From contig NZ_CP023548.1 of NCBI RefSeq assembly GCF_002407205.1, forward strand, positions 2,752,501 through 2,816,500: 64,000 bases of DNA, read 5' to 3'. Below the pieces are notes generated by a model that was not told the DNA's origin, made no database searches, and saw only the letters and a program-made list of their open reading frames with translations. Numbering within the stretch: position 1 is the stretch's first letter; each line of letters opens with the position of its first letter. Made by a program: the position numbers and the translations under genes. Of this stretch, positions 28,226-36,403 are shown one piece after another. The stretch is from Rhodobacter sp. CZR27 (lineage in GTDB: Bacteria > Pseudomonadota > Alphaproteobacteria > Rhodobacterales > Rhodobacteraceae).

Positions 28226-29410
28226 ATGAACGAGACCAGATCCGACAGGCTTGCCGTCGAGCGATACCAGTCCAGACGCTCGCGGAAACCACTCATCACC
28301 GACATTTCGGCCGCCCGCTGGCTGCTGCTTCTGGTGCTCGCAGCCTCGGCCTATTTCTTTCATGGCTTCCTTGTGCCGGTGCTGGCGGCCCTGATCATCG
28401 CCTTCGCCAGCTGGCCGCTGCTCCTGCGGCTTGAACACGGGCTGCACATCAGCCGGGGCGTCGCCGGGGCGCTGCTGGTCGTGATGATCGTGGGCTTCCT
28501 CGTCATCCCGGTGATGATGGCGCTGGTCTATGCCTTCGGCGAGTTGCAGGTCTGGATCGGCTGGGCGATCAACACCAACAGCGTGGGCGCGCCGCCGCCG
28601 CAGTGGCTGGCCACCCTGCCCCATGTCGGCGACTGGTTCGCCGAGCAATGGCGCGACTACATCGGCGAGCCCGGCGCGATCAGCGAGCTGGTGCAGCTTG
28701 TCTCGGGCGCCAACATCGGCACCATCTCGCGCGGCATCCTGACGGCCGGCACCCTCGCCTTCCATCTCGCGCTGACGCTGCTCTTCATGCTGATCGCGCT
28801 CTTCATCTTCTACCGCGATGGCGAGCGCATCACCGCGCAGGTGGACCGCGCAGGCTCGCGCATCCTGCCCGAGCGCTGGGACCGCATCTCGCGCGTGGTG
28901 CCCGCCACGATCAGTTCCACCGTGACCGGCATGACGCTGATCGCGATGGGCGAGGGCGTCGTGCTGGGCACTGCCTACTGGATCGCCGGCATGGCCTCTC
29001 CGGTGACGCTGGGCGTGATCACCGGCTTCATGGCGCTGGTGCCGGGGGGCGCGCCGTTCTGCGTCGTGGCAGTCTCGTCCTATCTGGCCGCCAGCGGCTC
29101 GCCCTGGGCGGGGCTCGGGCTCTTCCTCTGGGGCACGATCGAGCTTTTCGTGGTGGACAAGACCATCCGTCCGGTGCTGGTCGGCGGGCCGGTGAAGCTG
29201 CCGTTCCTGCCCACCTTTTTCGGCCTTGTCGGCGGGATCGAGACCATGGGGATCGTCGGCCTTTTCGTAGGTCCGGTCCTGATGGCGCTGCTGGTGGCCA
29301 TGTGGCGCGAGTGGCAGCGCGAGATCGACCTGTCGGAGGCCGAGGAAACACAGGTGCCGCACGACAGCCCGCCCCCCGCGCGCATGGCGCTTCGAAGCGA
29401 CTCCGGCTGA
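28226..29410 (+). CDS. AI-2E/PerM family transporter
   Basis: 394 residues with seven to eight hydrophobic helices. The family pattern includes an N-terminal helix pair, a soluble loop (about 130-180), LIALFIFYRDGERI, PATISSTVTGMTLIAMGEG and MALVPGGAPF. Family members export small molecules (AI-2, or cyclic lipids) or act in pH and osmotic tolerance; substrate here unknown. The ATG at 28226 has no close ribosome site (GGAGG lies 18 nt up), so an upstream start is possible. Confidence 0.85.
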   Translation: MNETRSDRLAVERYQSRRSRKPLITDISAARWLLLLVLAASAYFFHGFLVPVLAALIIAFASWPLLLRLEHGLHISRGVAGALLVVMIVGFLVIPVMMALVYAFGELQVWIGWAINTNSVGAPPPQWLATLPHVGDWFAEQWRDYIGEPGAISELVQLVSGANIGTISRGILTAGTLAFHLALTLLFMLIALFIFYRDGERITAQVDRAGSRILPERWDRISRVVPATISSTVTGMTLIAMGEGVVLGTAYWIAGMASPVTLGVITGFMALVPGGAPFCVVAVSSYLAASGSPWAGLGLFLWGTIELFVVDKTIRPVLVGGPVKLPFLPTFFGLVGGIETMGIVGLFVGPVLMALLVAMWREWQREIDLSEAEETQVPHDSPPPARMALRSDSG

Positions 29411-29467
29411 GGGCGTTCCGGCGGCCAGCCGCCGGGCGCCCATTCCGGAGCAGAACAGGAACCGCGC

Positions 29468-30451
29468 ATGATACCCCATTCCGTGCTCGATCTCGCACCG
29501 GTGTCTGAAGGTGCCACGGTCGCCGAGGCGCTGGCCAACATGGTGGAGCTTGCCCGCCATGCCGAGGCGCTCGGCTTCCGCCGCTATTGGCTGGCCGAGC
29601 ACCATGCCATGCCCGGCATCGCCAGCGCCGCAACGGCAGTGCTGATCGGCCACGTCGCGGGACACACCTCACGCATCCGGGTCGGTGCCGGCGGGATCAT
29701 GCTGCCGAACCACGCCCCTCTCATGGTGGCCGAGGCGTTCGGCACGCTCGCCACGCTCTATCCCAACCGGATCGATCTGGGCATCGGCCGCGCACCTGGC
29801 ACCGACGCCCGGACGGCGCAGGCCCTGCGCCGCAACCTCGATGCCTCCGACAACTTTCCGTCCGACGTGCTGGAGCTTCTCGGCCACTTCGGCGAGCCGG
29901 AGCCCGGCGCGATTCTGGCCATACCCGGCGCCGGAACGCATGTGCCGGTCTGGATCCTCGGTTCCAGCCTCTACGGGGCGCAGCTTGCCGCCCATTTCGG
30001 CCTGCCATACGCCTTCGCCTCGCACTTCGCCCCTCCGGCACTGGAGGCGGCGTTGCAGGTCTACCGCCAGAACTTCCGTCCCTCCTCGACGCTGGACCGG
30101 CCGCACTTCATGCTGGCGGTGAACGTCTTCGCCGGCGCCGACGACGCCGAGGGGATCTTCCTCAAGAGTTCGGCGCAGCTTGCCTTTGCAAGCCTTCGAA
30201 GCGGCCGTCCCGGGCGGCTGCCACGGCCCGTCGAGGACATCGCGCAACACATCGAGCCCGAGATGCGGCGCGTCGTCGATCAGGCGCTGGCGGTGTCGGC
30301 GACCGGCGGCCCCGGCACCGTGCGGCGGGAACTCCGCGCGCTGGTGGAGCGACACCAGCCGGACGAACTCATCCTCACCGGCCAGATCCATGATCCCGAG
30401 GCGCGCAAGCGCTCGTTCACCATCGCCGCCGAGGTGCTGGCCGATCTCTAG
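29468..30451 (+). CDS. LLM class flavin-dependent oxidoreductase (luciferase-like)
   Basis: 327 residues of a single TIM-barrel: [47 protein letters not shown] and [20 protein letters not shown] are classic for the MsnO8/luciferase-like group 1 family. It would use FMN or F420-like flavin with a separate reductase; substrate unknown. The start follows a short 57-bp gap after the PerM gene, with a weak AGGAA site upstream. Confidence 0.9.
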   Translation: MIPHSVLDLAPVSEGATVAEALANMVELARHAEALGFRRYWLAEHHAMPGIASAATAVLIGHVAGHTSRIRVGAGGIMLPNHAPLMVAEAFGTLATLYPNRIDLGIGRAPGTDARTAQALRRNLDASDNFPSDVLELLGHFGEPEPGAILAIPGAGTHVPVWILGSSLYGAQLAAHFGLPYAFASHFAPPALEAALQVYRQNFRPSSTLDRPHFMLAVNVFAGADDAEGIFLKSSAQLAFASLRSGRPGRLPRPVEDIAQHIEPEMRRVVDQALAVSATGGPGTVRRELRALVERHQPDELILTGQIHDPEARKRSFTIAAEVLADL

Positions 30452-30641
30452 CCGGCCTCGGGTGGGCCCCTGCCGCGCCTCCGGTCGGGAAGCCGGCCGC
30501 GACCGGTGGACCCCTGCCGGATGGGTGCAAGACCCGGACAGTCCGGCCGATCCGCGGGATCCCGGGGCCGCCGGCACGGCGGGGTCGCCGGCCCTCGGGC
30601 ATGGCCGTCCGGCCTTGCTGCCCTGCGGCGAGGATGCTCCC

Positions 30642-30664
30642 TTGACCCCGCCGCAATTGCGGCG
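30642..30664 (+). promoter_or_regulatory. -35-like element and perfect 16-bp palindrome upstream of the acyl-CoA synthetase
   Basis: TTGACC (30642-30647) is followed at once by the perfect palindrome CGCCGCAATTGCGGCG (30649-30664), placed where a repressor could block a promoter. It lies 55 bp before the ATG. The remainder of the gap 30452-30719 is GC-rich with no other signal. Confidence 0.4.
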
Positions 30665-30719
30665 CGACATGGGGCGGAGAGGGCGATGCAAGCCCCGCGA
30701 CTGTCGAAGGAACAGATCC

Positions 30720-32255
30720 ATGTCCGCAACCCTGTCAGACCTCTTTGCCTTCCACCGGAACGACGGCCTTGCCGTCGGTGCCCCGGACCGGCCCTGGCTG
30801 ACCTATGCCGGGTTGCGCGACCTCGTCGGCCACACGATCAACGCACTGCACGCGGCCGGGATCGGCCGCGGCGACCGGGTGGCGATCGTGCTGCCGAACG
30901 GGCCGGAGATGGCGACCGCCTTCGTCGCCGTCGCCCAGGGCGCGGTGACGGCCCCGCTGAACCCGGCCTACCGGCTCGAGGAGTTCGAGTTCTACCTTTC
31001 GGACCTGCAGGCCCGCGCCATCGTCCTGGCCGAAGGCTATGACGGGCCGGCGCTGACCGCCGCCAACCGCCTCGGGCTGGCGGTGCTGCGACTGGGTCAC
31101 GACGCCGCCGATCCGGCCGGCAGCTTCACCCTGCGGGCAGAGTCGGTGGCTCCGACGGAGCCCGACCGATCCTCGGTGCGGCCGCGCGACGTCGCACTGA
31201 TCCTGCACACCTCGGGCACGACCTCGCGGCCGAAGATCGTGCCGCTCTTGCACACCAACCTTGCCGCCTCGGCGCATCACATCTCGACCTCGCTGGCGCT
31301 GACGCCGCACGACCGCTGCCTGAACATGATGCCGCTGTTCCACATCCACGGCCTTTTGGCGGCGGTCTCGGCCAGCCTTGCGGCGGGCGCCTCGGTCTGG
31401 TGCGCACCGGGCTTCGACGGCCTGCGGTTCTTCGGCTGGATGGAAGCGGCCCGGCCCACCTGGTACACCGCCGTTCCGACCATGCACCAGGCGATCCTGT
31501 CGCGCGCCGCCCGCAACGCCGAGATCATCGAGCGCGTGCCGCTGCGCTTCATCCGCTCGTCCTCGGCCTCGCTGCCGGCACAGGTGATGCAGGCCCTGTC
31601 CAAAACCTTCCGCGCCCCGGTGATCGAGGCCTATGGCATGACCGAGGCCGCCCACCAGATGACCTCGAACCCGCTGCCGCCGCAGGCGCAGAAGCCGGGT
31701 TCCGTCGGGGTGGCGGCCGGACCGCTGGTGCGCATCGCCTCGGAAACGGGAAACTGGCTGGTGGACGGGACCGGCGAGGTCGTGATCTCCGGCCCGAACG
31801 TCACGCCCGGCTACGAGGCCAACGACGCCGCCAATGCCGCGAGCTTCTTCGAGGCCGAGGGGCACCGCTGGTTCCGGACCGGCGATCAGGGCAGCTTCGA
31901 CGCTGAAGGCTACCTGACCATCTCGGGCCGGCTGAAGGAAATCATCAACCGCGGCGGCGAGAAGATCTCTCCGCTCGAGGTCGATGGCGTGCTGATGGAT
32001 CATCCGGCGATCCTTCAGGTCGTCACCTTCGCCCTGCCGCATCCGAAGCTGGGCGAGGACGTGGCCGCGGCGGTGGTCCTGCGCGAGGGGATGGAGGCCG
32101 ACGAGGCCTCGATCCGCGCCTTCTGCGCCGCGCGGCTGGCGGACTTCAAGGTTCCGCGCCGGGTGATCCTTGTCGACGAGATCCCCAAGGGCGCCACCGG
32201 CAAGCTGCAGCGCATCGGCCTCGCCGAAAAGCTGGGCCTCGTGAGTCCGGCCTGA
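30720..32255 (+). CDS. AMP-dependent acyl-CoA synthetase (oxalate/fatty acid ligase-like)
   Basis: 511 residues of the ANL superfamily. Motifs: LHTSGTTSRPKIVPL (P-loop), YGMTEAAHQM, GDQGSFDAEGYLTISGR, NRGGEKISPLEVD and C-terminal KGATGKLQR with the catalytic Lys. The closest pattern I know is the oxalyl-CoA synthetase (AAE3-like) group, which would suit a gene next to a 2-ketoacid reductase, but substrate assignment is inference. The next gene begins 1 bp after the stop. Confidence 0.85.
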   Translation: MSATLSDLFAFHRNDGLAVGAPDRPWLTYAGLRDLVGHTINALHAAGIGRGDRVAIVLPNGPEMATAFVAVAQGAVTAPLNPAYRLEEFEFYLSDLQARAIVLAEGYDGPALTAANRLGLAVLRLGHDAADPAGSFTLRAESVAPTEPDRSSVRPRDVALILHTSGTTSRPKIVPLLHTNLAASAHHISTSLALTPHDRCLNMMPLFHIHGLLAAVSASLAAGASVWCAPGFDGLRFFGWMEAARPTWYTAVPTMHQAILSRAARNAEIIERVPLRFIRSSSASLPAQVMQALSKTFRAPVIEAYGMTEAAHQMTSNPLPPQAQKPGSVGVAAGPLVRIASETGNWLVDGTGEVVISGPNVTPGYEANDAANAASFFEAEGHRWFRTGDQGSFDAEGYLTISGRLKEIINRGGEKISPLEVDGVLMDHPAILQVVTFALPHPKLGEDVAAAVVLREGMEADEASIRAFCAARLADFKVPRRVILVDEIPKGATGKLQRIGLAEKLGLVSPA

Positions 32256-32256
32256 C

Positions 32257-33231
32257 ATGCGGATCTGCATCTTCGGCGCCGGGGCCATCGGCGGCTTTCT
32301 GGGGGCGAAGCTCGCACTTGCCGGGGCCGAGGTGGCGCTGGTCGCCCGCGGGCCGCATCTCGCGGCGATCCGGGCGAACGGCCTGACCCTGATCGAGGAG
32401 GGCGAGCGCCGCACCGTCGCCGTGCGCGCCGCGGCCGATCCCGCGGAGCTTGGACCGCAGGACTACGTGATCGTGACGCTCAAGGCGCATTCCGTGCCCG
32501 CGGTGGTGCCGCAGCTGGCCGGGCTGCTGGGCGAGAGCGGCGCGCTGGTCTGGGGCGTGAACGGCCTGCCGTGGTGGTATTTCCACCACCATGGCGGCCC
32601 GCTGGAGGGCACGCGGCTGCAGAGCGTCGACCCCGGCGGCGCGCAGTGGCAGGGTCTCGGGCCCGAGCGCGTGCTGGGCTGTGTGGTCTATCCCGCAGCC
32701 GAGGTCGCGGAGCCGGGTGTGGTGCGACATATCGAGGGCAACCGCTTCTCGCTGGGCGAGCCCTCGGGCGAGAAGTCGGGCCGGGTGGTGCGTCTGGCCG
32801 AGGCGCTGTCGGCTGCCGGACTGAAGGCGCCGGTCCGGCCGCGGCTGCGCGACGAGATCTGGGTCAAGCTCTGGGGCAACCTGTCGTTCAACCCGATCTC
32901 GGCGCTGACCCATGCGACGCTTGACGTGCTCTGCACCGATCCGGGCACGCGGGCCGTGGCGCGGGCGATGATGCTGGAGGCCCAGGCAATCGCCGAGCGG
33001 CTCGGGGTGAAGTTTCCGATCGACGTGGACCGGCGGATCGAGGGCGGCGCGGCAGTGGGCGCGCACCGCACCTCGATGCTGCAGGATCTGGAGGCCGGCC
33101 GCCCGATGGAGATCGAGGCGCTGGTGGGCTCGGTCGCCGAACTCGGGCGGCTGGTGGACGTGCCCACCCCGACGGTCGACACGGTCCTGGCGCTGGTCCG
33201 GCTGCGGGCGAAGGTCGCCGGGCTGACCTGA
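32257..33231 (+). CDS. 2-dehydropantoate 2-reductase family protein
   Basis: 324 residues. The Rossmann motif FGAGAIGGFLGAKLA at the N terminus binds NADPH. The ApbA C-terminal domain carries the catalytic Lys in EIWVKLWGNLSFNP and a Glu-containing helix. The family reduces ketopantoate to pantoate, but paralogues act on other 2-ketoacids; panE is not certain. The ATG directly follows the synthetase stop, so the pair form one transcript and may share a pathway. Confidence 0.88.
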   Translation: MRICIFGAGAIGGFLGAKLALAGAEVALVARGPHLAAIRANGLTLIEEGERRTVAVRAAADPAELGPQDYVIVTLKAHSVPAVVPQLAGLLGESGALVWGVNGLPWWYFHHHGGPLEGTRLQSVDPGGAQWQGLGPERVLGCVVYPAAEVAEPGVVRHIEGNRFSLGEPSGEKSGRVVRLAEALSAAGLKAPVRPRLRDEIWVKLWGNLSFNPISALTHATLDVLCTDPGTRAVARAMMLEAQAIAERLGVKFPIDVDRRIEGGAAVGAHRTSMLQDLEAGRPMEIEALVGSVAELGRLVDVPTPTVDTVLALVRLRAKVAGLT

Positions 33232-33350
33232 GGCCAGGAGCGCCGGGAAGGCATATCAGCCGCAACCTCCGGGTCCGCCCCGGCCCCCCCGAGGCCGTGG
33301 GGAGGTCCTCCTCGGGCCGGGCGCATCGACCGCTCCGAGGACGTGACCGC

Positions 33351-33368
33351 GGGGAGGCATGCCTCCCC
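33351..33368. terminator. Perfect palindromic hairpin between convergent genes
   Basis: GGGGAGGCA / TGCCTCCCC is an 18-nt perfect inverted repeat 14 bp past the icd stop and 120 bp past the reductase stop. As a perfect palindrome it would fold on either strand, so it may be a shared terminator. No T-run. Confidence 0.4.
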
Positions 33369-33381
33369 TGCCCGTTACGGC

Positions 33382-34596
33382 TCAGGCGCCGAGGGCGCGG
33401 TCGAGGTATTCGTCGACCTTTTCCAGATAGCCCATGGTCGTCAGCCACTTCTGGTCGGGACCGACCAGCAGCGCGAGGTCCTTGGTCATGTGGCCGTCCT
33501 CGACCGCCTGCACCGTCACGCGCTCCAGCGTCTCGGCGAAGCGCATCAGTTCCGCGTTGTCGTCCAGCTTCGCGCGGTGCTTGAGGCCGCCCGTCCAGGC
33601 GAAGATCGAGGCGATCGAGTTGGTCGAGGTCTCCTTGCCGGCCTGGTGCTGGCGGTAGTGCCGCGTCACGGTGCCATGCGCGGCCTCGGCCTCGACCGTC
33701 TTGCCGTCCGGCGTCATCAGGACGCTCGTCATCAGCCCGAGCGAGCCGAAGCCCTGCGCCACCGTGTCGGACTGCACGTCGCCGTCGTAGTTCTTGCAGG
33801 CCCAGACATAGCCGCCCGACCATTTCAGCGCCGAGGCCACCATGTCGTCGATGAGGCGATGCTCGTAATGGATCCCGGCCGCCTTGAACTTGTCGGCGAA
33901 TTCCTCGTCATAGACCTTCTGGAACAGGTCCTTGAAGCGCCCGTCATAGGCCTTGAGAATGGTGTTCTTGGTCGACAGATAGACCGGCCAGCCGAGGTTG
34001 AGCCCGTAGTTCATCGAGGCCCGCGCGAAGTCGAGGATCGACTCGTCGAGGTTGTACATCGCCATGGTCACGCCCGCGCCGGGCGCGTCGAAGACCTCGC
34101 GCTCGATCACCGTGCCGTCCTCGCCCACGAACTTGAGCGTGAGCTTGCCCTTGCCGGGGAAACGGAAGTCGGTCGCGCGATACTGGTCGCCGAAGGCGTG
34201 GCGGCCGACGACGATCGGCTTCGTCCAGCCCGGCACGAGGCGCGGCACGTTCCGGCAGATGATCGGCTGGCGGAAGATCACGCCGCCCAGGATGTTGCGG
34301 ATCGTGCCGTTGGGCGACTTCCACATCTGCTTCAGGCCGAATTCCTCGACCCGGGCCTCGTCGGGGGTGATGGTCGCGCATTTCACGCCGACGCCGTACT
34401 GCTTGATCGCATTGGCCGCGTCGATGGTGATCTGATCCTCGGTGCGGTCGCGCTCCTCGATGCCGAGGTCGTAGTAATGCAGGTCGATGTCGAGATAGGG
34501 CAGGATCAGCTTCTGCTTGATGAAGTCCCAGATGATGCGGGTCATCTCGTCGCCGTCGAGTTCGACGACGGGGTTCGCGACCTTGATCTTCGACAT
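33382..34596 (-). CDS. icd: NADP-dependent isocitrate dehydrogenase
   Basis: 404 residues, the eukaryote-like (type II) homodimeric class. Signatures: [14 protein letters not shown] at the N terminus, [30 protein letters not shown] and [14 protein letters not shown]. It makes 2-oxoglutarate and NADPH in the TCA cycle. The ATG at 34594-34596 follows GGGAGG; the length matches the family exactly, so the longer in-frame extension is rejected. It stands alone, with a hairpin downstream. Confidence 0.97.
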   Translation of the reverse strand: MSKIKVANPVVELDGDEMTRIIWDFIKQKLILPYLDIDLHYYDLGIEERDRTEDQITIDAANAIKQYGVGVKCATITPDEARVEEFGLKQMWKSPNGTIRNILGGVIFRQPIICRNVPRLVPGWTKPIVVGRHAFGDQYRATDFRFPGKGKLTLKFVGEDGTVIEREVFDAPGAGVTMAMYNLDESILDFARASMNYGLNLGWPVYLSTKNTILKAYDGRFKDLFQKVYDEEFADKFKAAGIHYEHRLIDDMVASALKWSGGYVWACKNYDGDVQSDTVAQGFGSLGLMTSVLMTPDGKTVEAEAAHGTVTRHYRQHQAGKETSTNSIASIFAWTGGLKHRAKLDDNAELMRFAETLERVTVQAVEDGHMTKDLALLVGPDQKWLTTMGYLEKVDEYLDRALGA

Positions 34597-34704
34597 GGAA
34601 GAGCCTCCCGGTGTTGGATGAGTCCCGCCCGGCTTAGCCGAAAAGCCGGCAGAGGGAAAGGGCGGTATGCGGCGGTATACAGGGTGCCAGATTGCCGCCA
34701 TGGA

Positions 34705-34730
34705 AAAGGCCGCCCTCTCGGGCGGCCTTT
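34705..34730 (-). terminator. Rho-independent terminator of the puc operon
   Basis: An 11-bp perfect stem AAAGGCCGCCC / GGGCGGCCTTT with a 4-nt loop, ending in TTTT on the minus strand, 23 bp past the pucA stop. This is the clearest terminator in the window. Confidence 0.8.
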
Positions 34731-34752
34731 CCTGTGATCGAGGGGACTGCGC

Positions 34753-35541
34753 TTATTGCGCGGCCACGACCGGCAGGCCGGTGACCGGGTCCAGCGTCGC
34801 CGCGACCGGCATGCCGTTCGCGTCGGTCATGTTCACGACATAGCCGGTTTCGGTCTTCGACACCGACTGCACCGAGTAGCCGAGCGCGTTCAGCTTGGCA
34901 GCGATGTCGACCAGCGACATGGCGGCCGGGGCGGCAGCGACTTCAGCAGCCGGAGCTTCCGCAGCCGGAGCGGCAGCGACTTCAGCGGCCGGAGCAGCTT
35001 CAGCGGCCGGCGCGGCTTCAGCAGCCGGGGCAGCTTCAGCAGCCGGAGCGGCTTCAGCGGCCGGAGCAGCTTCAGCGGCCGGAGCGGCTTCAGCGGCCGG
35101 AGCAGCTTCAGCAGCCGGAGCAGCTTCAGCAGCCGGAGCAGCTTCAGCAGCCGGAGCAGCTTCAGCAGCCGGCGCGGCTTCAGCAGCCGGCGCGGCTTCA
35201 GCAGCCGGAGCAGCTTCAGCAGCCGGAGCAGCTTCAGCGGCCGGAGCAGCTTCAGCAGCCGGAGCAGCTTCAGCGGCCGGAGCAGCTTCAGCAGCCGGAG
35301 CAGCTTCAGCAGCCGGAGCAGCTTCAGCAGCCGGAGCAGCTTCAGCAGCCGGGGCGACGACTTCTTCCGCCGGAGCGGCCACGACCGGCTTCGGAGCCGA
35401 ACCCTGGTAGTAGTCGCCCAGCCACGGGGTCGTGTTCAGGACGGCCGCGTGCACGGCGAACGAGCTGACCGCGACGGTGCCCAGCAGCAGCGGAATGCCG
35501 ACGTTCGGGTTGACCGTCAGCCACATCTTAGCGTTGTTCAT
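34753..35541 (-). CDS. pucA: Light-harvesting complex 2 alpha polypeptide with long repeat tail (Puc2A type)
   Basis: 262 residues; ordinary LH2 alpha chains have about 54. Residues 1-50 are a normal alpha chain: one membrane helix with B850 ligand His31 (FAVHAAVLNTTPWL) and a C-terminal DYYQGSA. Residues 63-187 are 21 tandem APAAEA hexapeptides. Residues about 207-257 (DIAAKLNALGYSVQSV, TGYVVNMTDANGMPV, LDPVTGLPV) look like a small PepSY-type domain. Given LH2 topology the tail lies in the periplasm. A second puc operon with an extended alpha chain is known in R. sphaeroides. GGGAGAGG ribosome site; 13 bp after pucB. Confidence 0.93.
   Translation of the reverse strand: MNNAKMWLTVNPNVGIPLLLGTVAVSSFAVHAAVLNTTPWLGDYYQGSAPKPVVAAPAEEVVAPAAEAAPAAEAAPAAEAAPAAEAAPAAEAAPAAEAAPAAEAAPAAEAAPAAEAAPAAEAAPAAEAAPAAEAAPAAEAAPAAEAAPAAEAAPAAEAAPAAEAAPAAEAAPAAEAAPAAEAAPAAEVAAAPAAEAPAAEVAAAPAAMSLVDIAAKLNALGYSVQSVSKTETGYVVNMTDANGMPVAATLDPVTGLPVVAAQ
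34981..35355 (-). repeat. 18-bp tandem repeat in pucA encoding (APAAEA)n
   Basis: About 20.8 copies of an 18-bp unit (on the plus strand CCGGAGCAGCTTCAGCAG and close variants, with A/C and A/G differences at the Gly and Ala wobble positions). All copies keep frame. The variants are scattered, which points to past unequal exchange rather than a fresh expansion. Confidence 0.95.
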
Positions 35542-35554
35542 CTTTACCTCTCCC

Positions 35555-35710
35555 TCAGCCGAGCCACGGCGTCGCCGCCGCCGCCAGGAAATGCGCGATC
35601 AGCGCCATGCCGCCGAACACGCGCGTGCCCAGGATGAGCTGCTTCTGCACCTCTTCCGCCTCGGCGATCGTCAGGCCGCTCGGCCAGACTTTTTTCGGAT
35701 CATCGGTCAC
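35555..35710 (-). CDS. pucB: Light-harvesting complex 2 beta polypeptide
   Basis: 51 residues from a GTG start with GGGAGAG 6 nt upstream. The sequence is near-identical in pattern to R. sphaeroides PucB: an acidic N terminus, [36 protein letters not shown] and the ATPWLG end. His40 is the B850 bacteriochlorophyll ligand. Oddity: the other conserved His, in EExHK, is Gln22 here (CAG codon). Together with pucA it forms the LH2 ring subunit; no pucC follows. Confidence 0.95.
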   Translation of the reverse strand: MTDDPKKVWPSGLTIAEAEEVQKQLILGTRVFGGMALIAHFLAAAATPWLG

Positions 35711-35846
35711 TTGTACTCTCCCGAATGTGCTTCCTCGATGCGTGTAGGGCCTGCACGCTGGCTTTCGAAAACGGCAGATCCCGCTGGCTTTGGGTGTTCG
35801 CCACTTGCCGCCCGGTGCCCTTACCGAATTCTCAACACCACGACCC

Positions 35847-35864
35847 TGTAACGATTCCCTGACA
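35847..35864 (-). promoter_or_regulatory. PpsR/CrtJ box 1 upstream of pucBA
   Basis: TGTAACGATTCCCTGACA matches TGT-N12-ACA exactly. It lies 137 bp upstream of the pucB start. On the minus strand its outer end supplies TTACAG, a possible -10 element. Confidence 0.75.
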
Positions 35865-35871
35865 TTCGCAA

Positions 35872-35889
35872 TGTCAACCTGAGCAGACA
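35872..35889 (-). promoter_or_regulatory. PpsR/CrtJ box 2 upstream of pucBA
   Basis: TGTCAACCTGAGCAGACA matches TGT-N12-ACA, centred 25 bp from box 1. The minus strand reads TTGACA through its right arm (from TGTCAA), a perfect -35 hexamer, so repressor binding would cover the promoter. Confidence 0.75.
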
Positions 35890-35935
35890 CCCCCCTGATC
35901 GGGTGCGACTTATTGCCGACGCTTGCCCCGAAGCC

Positions 35936-36274
35936 TCAGCTTCCCCGGTAGGTCGAATAGCCGAACGGCGAGAGCAGAAGCGGCACGTGATAATGTGCGT
36001 CCGGCTCGGCGATGCCGAAGCGGATCGGGATCTCGTCGAGGAAGGGCACCCCGTCCGGCACCTGCCCGCTCGCGCGCAGATAGGCACCCGCCGAGAAGAG
36101 CAACTCGTAGCTGCCCGGCTCCAGCACTCCCGAGAGCAGCGGCGCGTCGGTCCGTCCATCGGCATTCGTCACGGCCTCTGCAAGCCGCCTCCCCTCGCGC
36201 GTGAGGGTGATCCCGATCCCCTCCGCAGGCCTGCCCCGCGCGGTATCCAGCACATGCGTCGTCAGCCGTCCCAT
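35936..36274 (-). CDS. uraH: 5-hydroxyisourate hydrolase
   Basis: 112 residues, transthyretin-like family. The N-terminal [16 protein letters not shown] has the catalytic His, and the C terminus ends [19 protein letters not shown], the YRGS mark that separates the hydrolase from transthyretin. It converts 5-hydroxyisourate to OHCU, the substrate of UraD in the divergent gene. The 129 bp between the two starts holds the shared regulatory region. Its stop lies 46 bp from PpsR box 2, but transcription leaves the box behind it. Confidence 0.94.
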   Translation of the reverse strand: MGRLTTHVLDTARGRPAEGIGITLTREGRRLAEAVTNADGRTDAPLLSGVLEPGSYELLFSAGAYLRASGQVPDGVPFLDEIPIRFGIAEPDAHYHVPLLLSPFGYSTYRGS

Positions 36275-36403
36275 CCGGTCCTCCGTTCCATTGGCGGGTC
36301 CAGATTGCGGCCTTTCGCGGGCGGATGCGACAGCGACGTGCAGGCGGGGACTTGCAGGCGTCCTCATTCGGATATTTCCTGCAGCCAGCAAGGAGCGCGC
36401 CGA

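Noticed and set aside
30452..30719. Possible cobalamin riboswitch before the acyl-CoA synthetase
   Set aside because: GC-rich hairpins are present, but the conserved B12-box core is not visible.
34981..35355. Regular repeats that might suggest a CRISPR array
   Set aside because: Units are contiguous 18-mers with no unique spacers and they stay in the pucA frame.
34895..35410. Ser/Ala/Gly-repeat ORF antisense to pucA
   Set aside because: A product of the 18-bp repeat read on the other strand; it has no start signal and no terminator of its own.
36339..36360. Direct repeat TGCAGGCG twice in the uraH-puuE divergent region
   Set aside because: Two 8-mers in a GC-rich region are expected by chance; no symmetry or known consensus.
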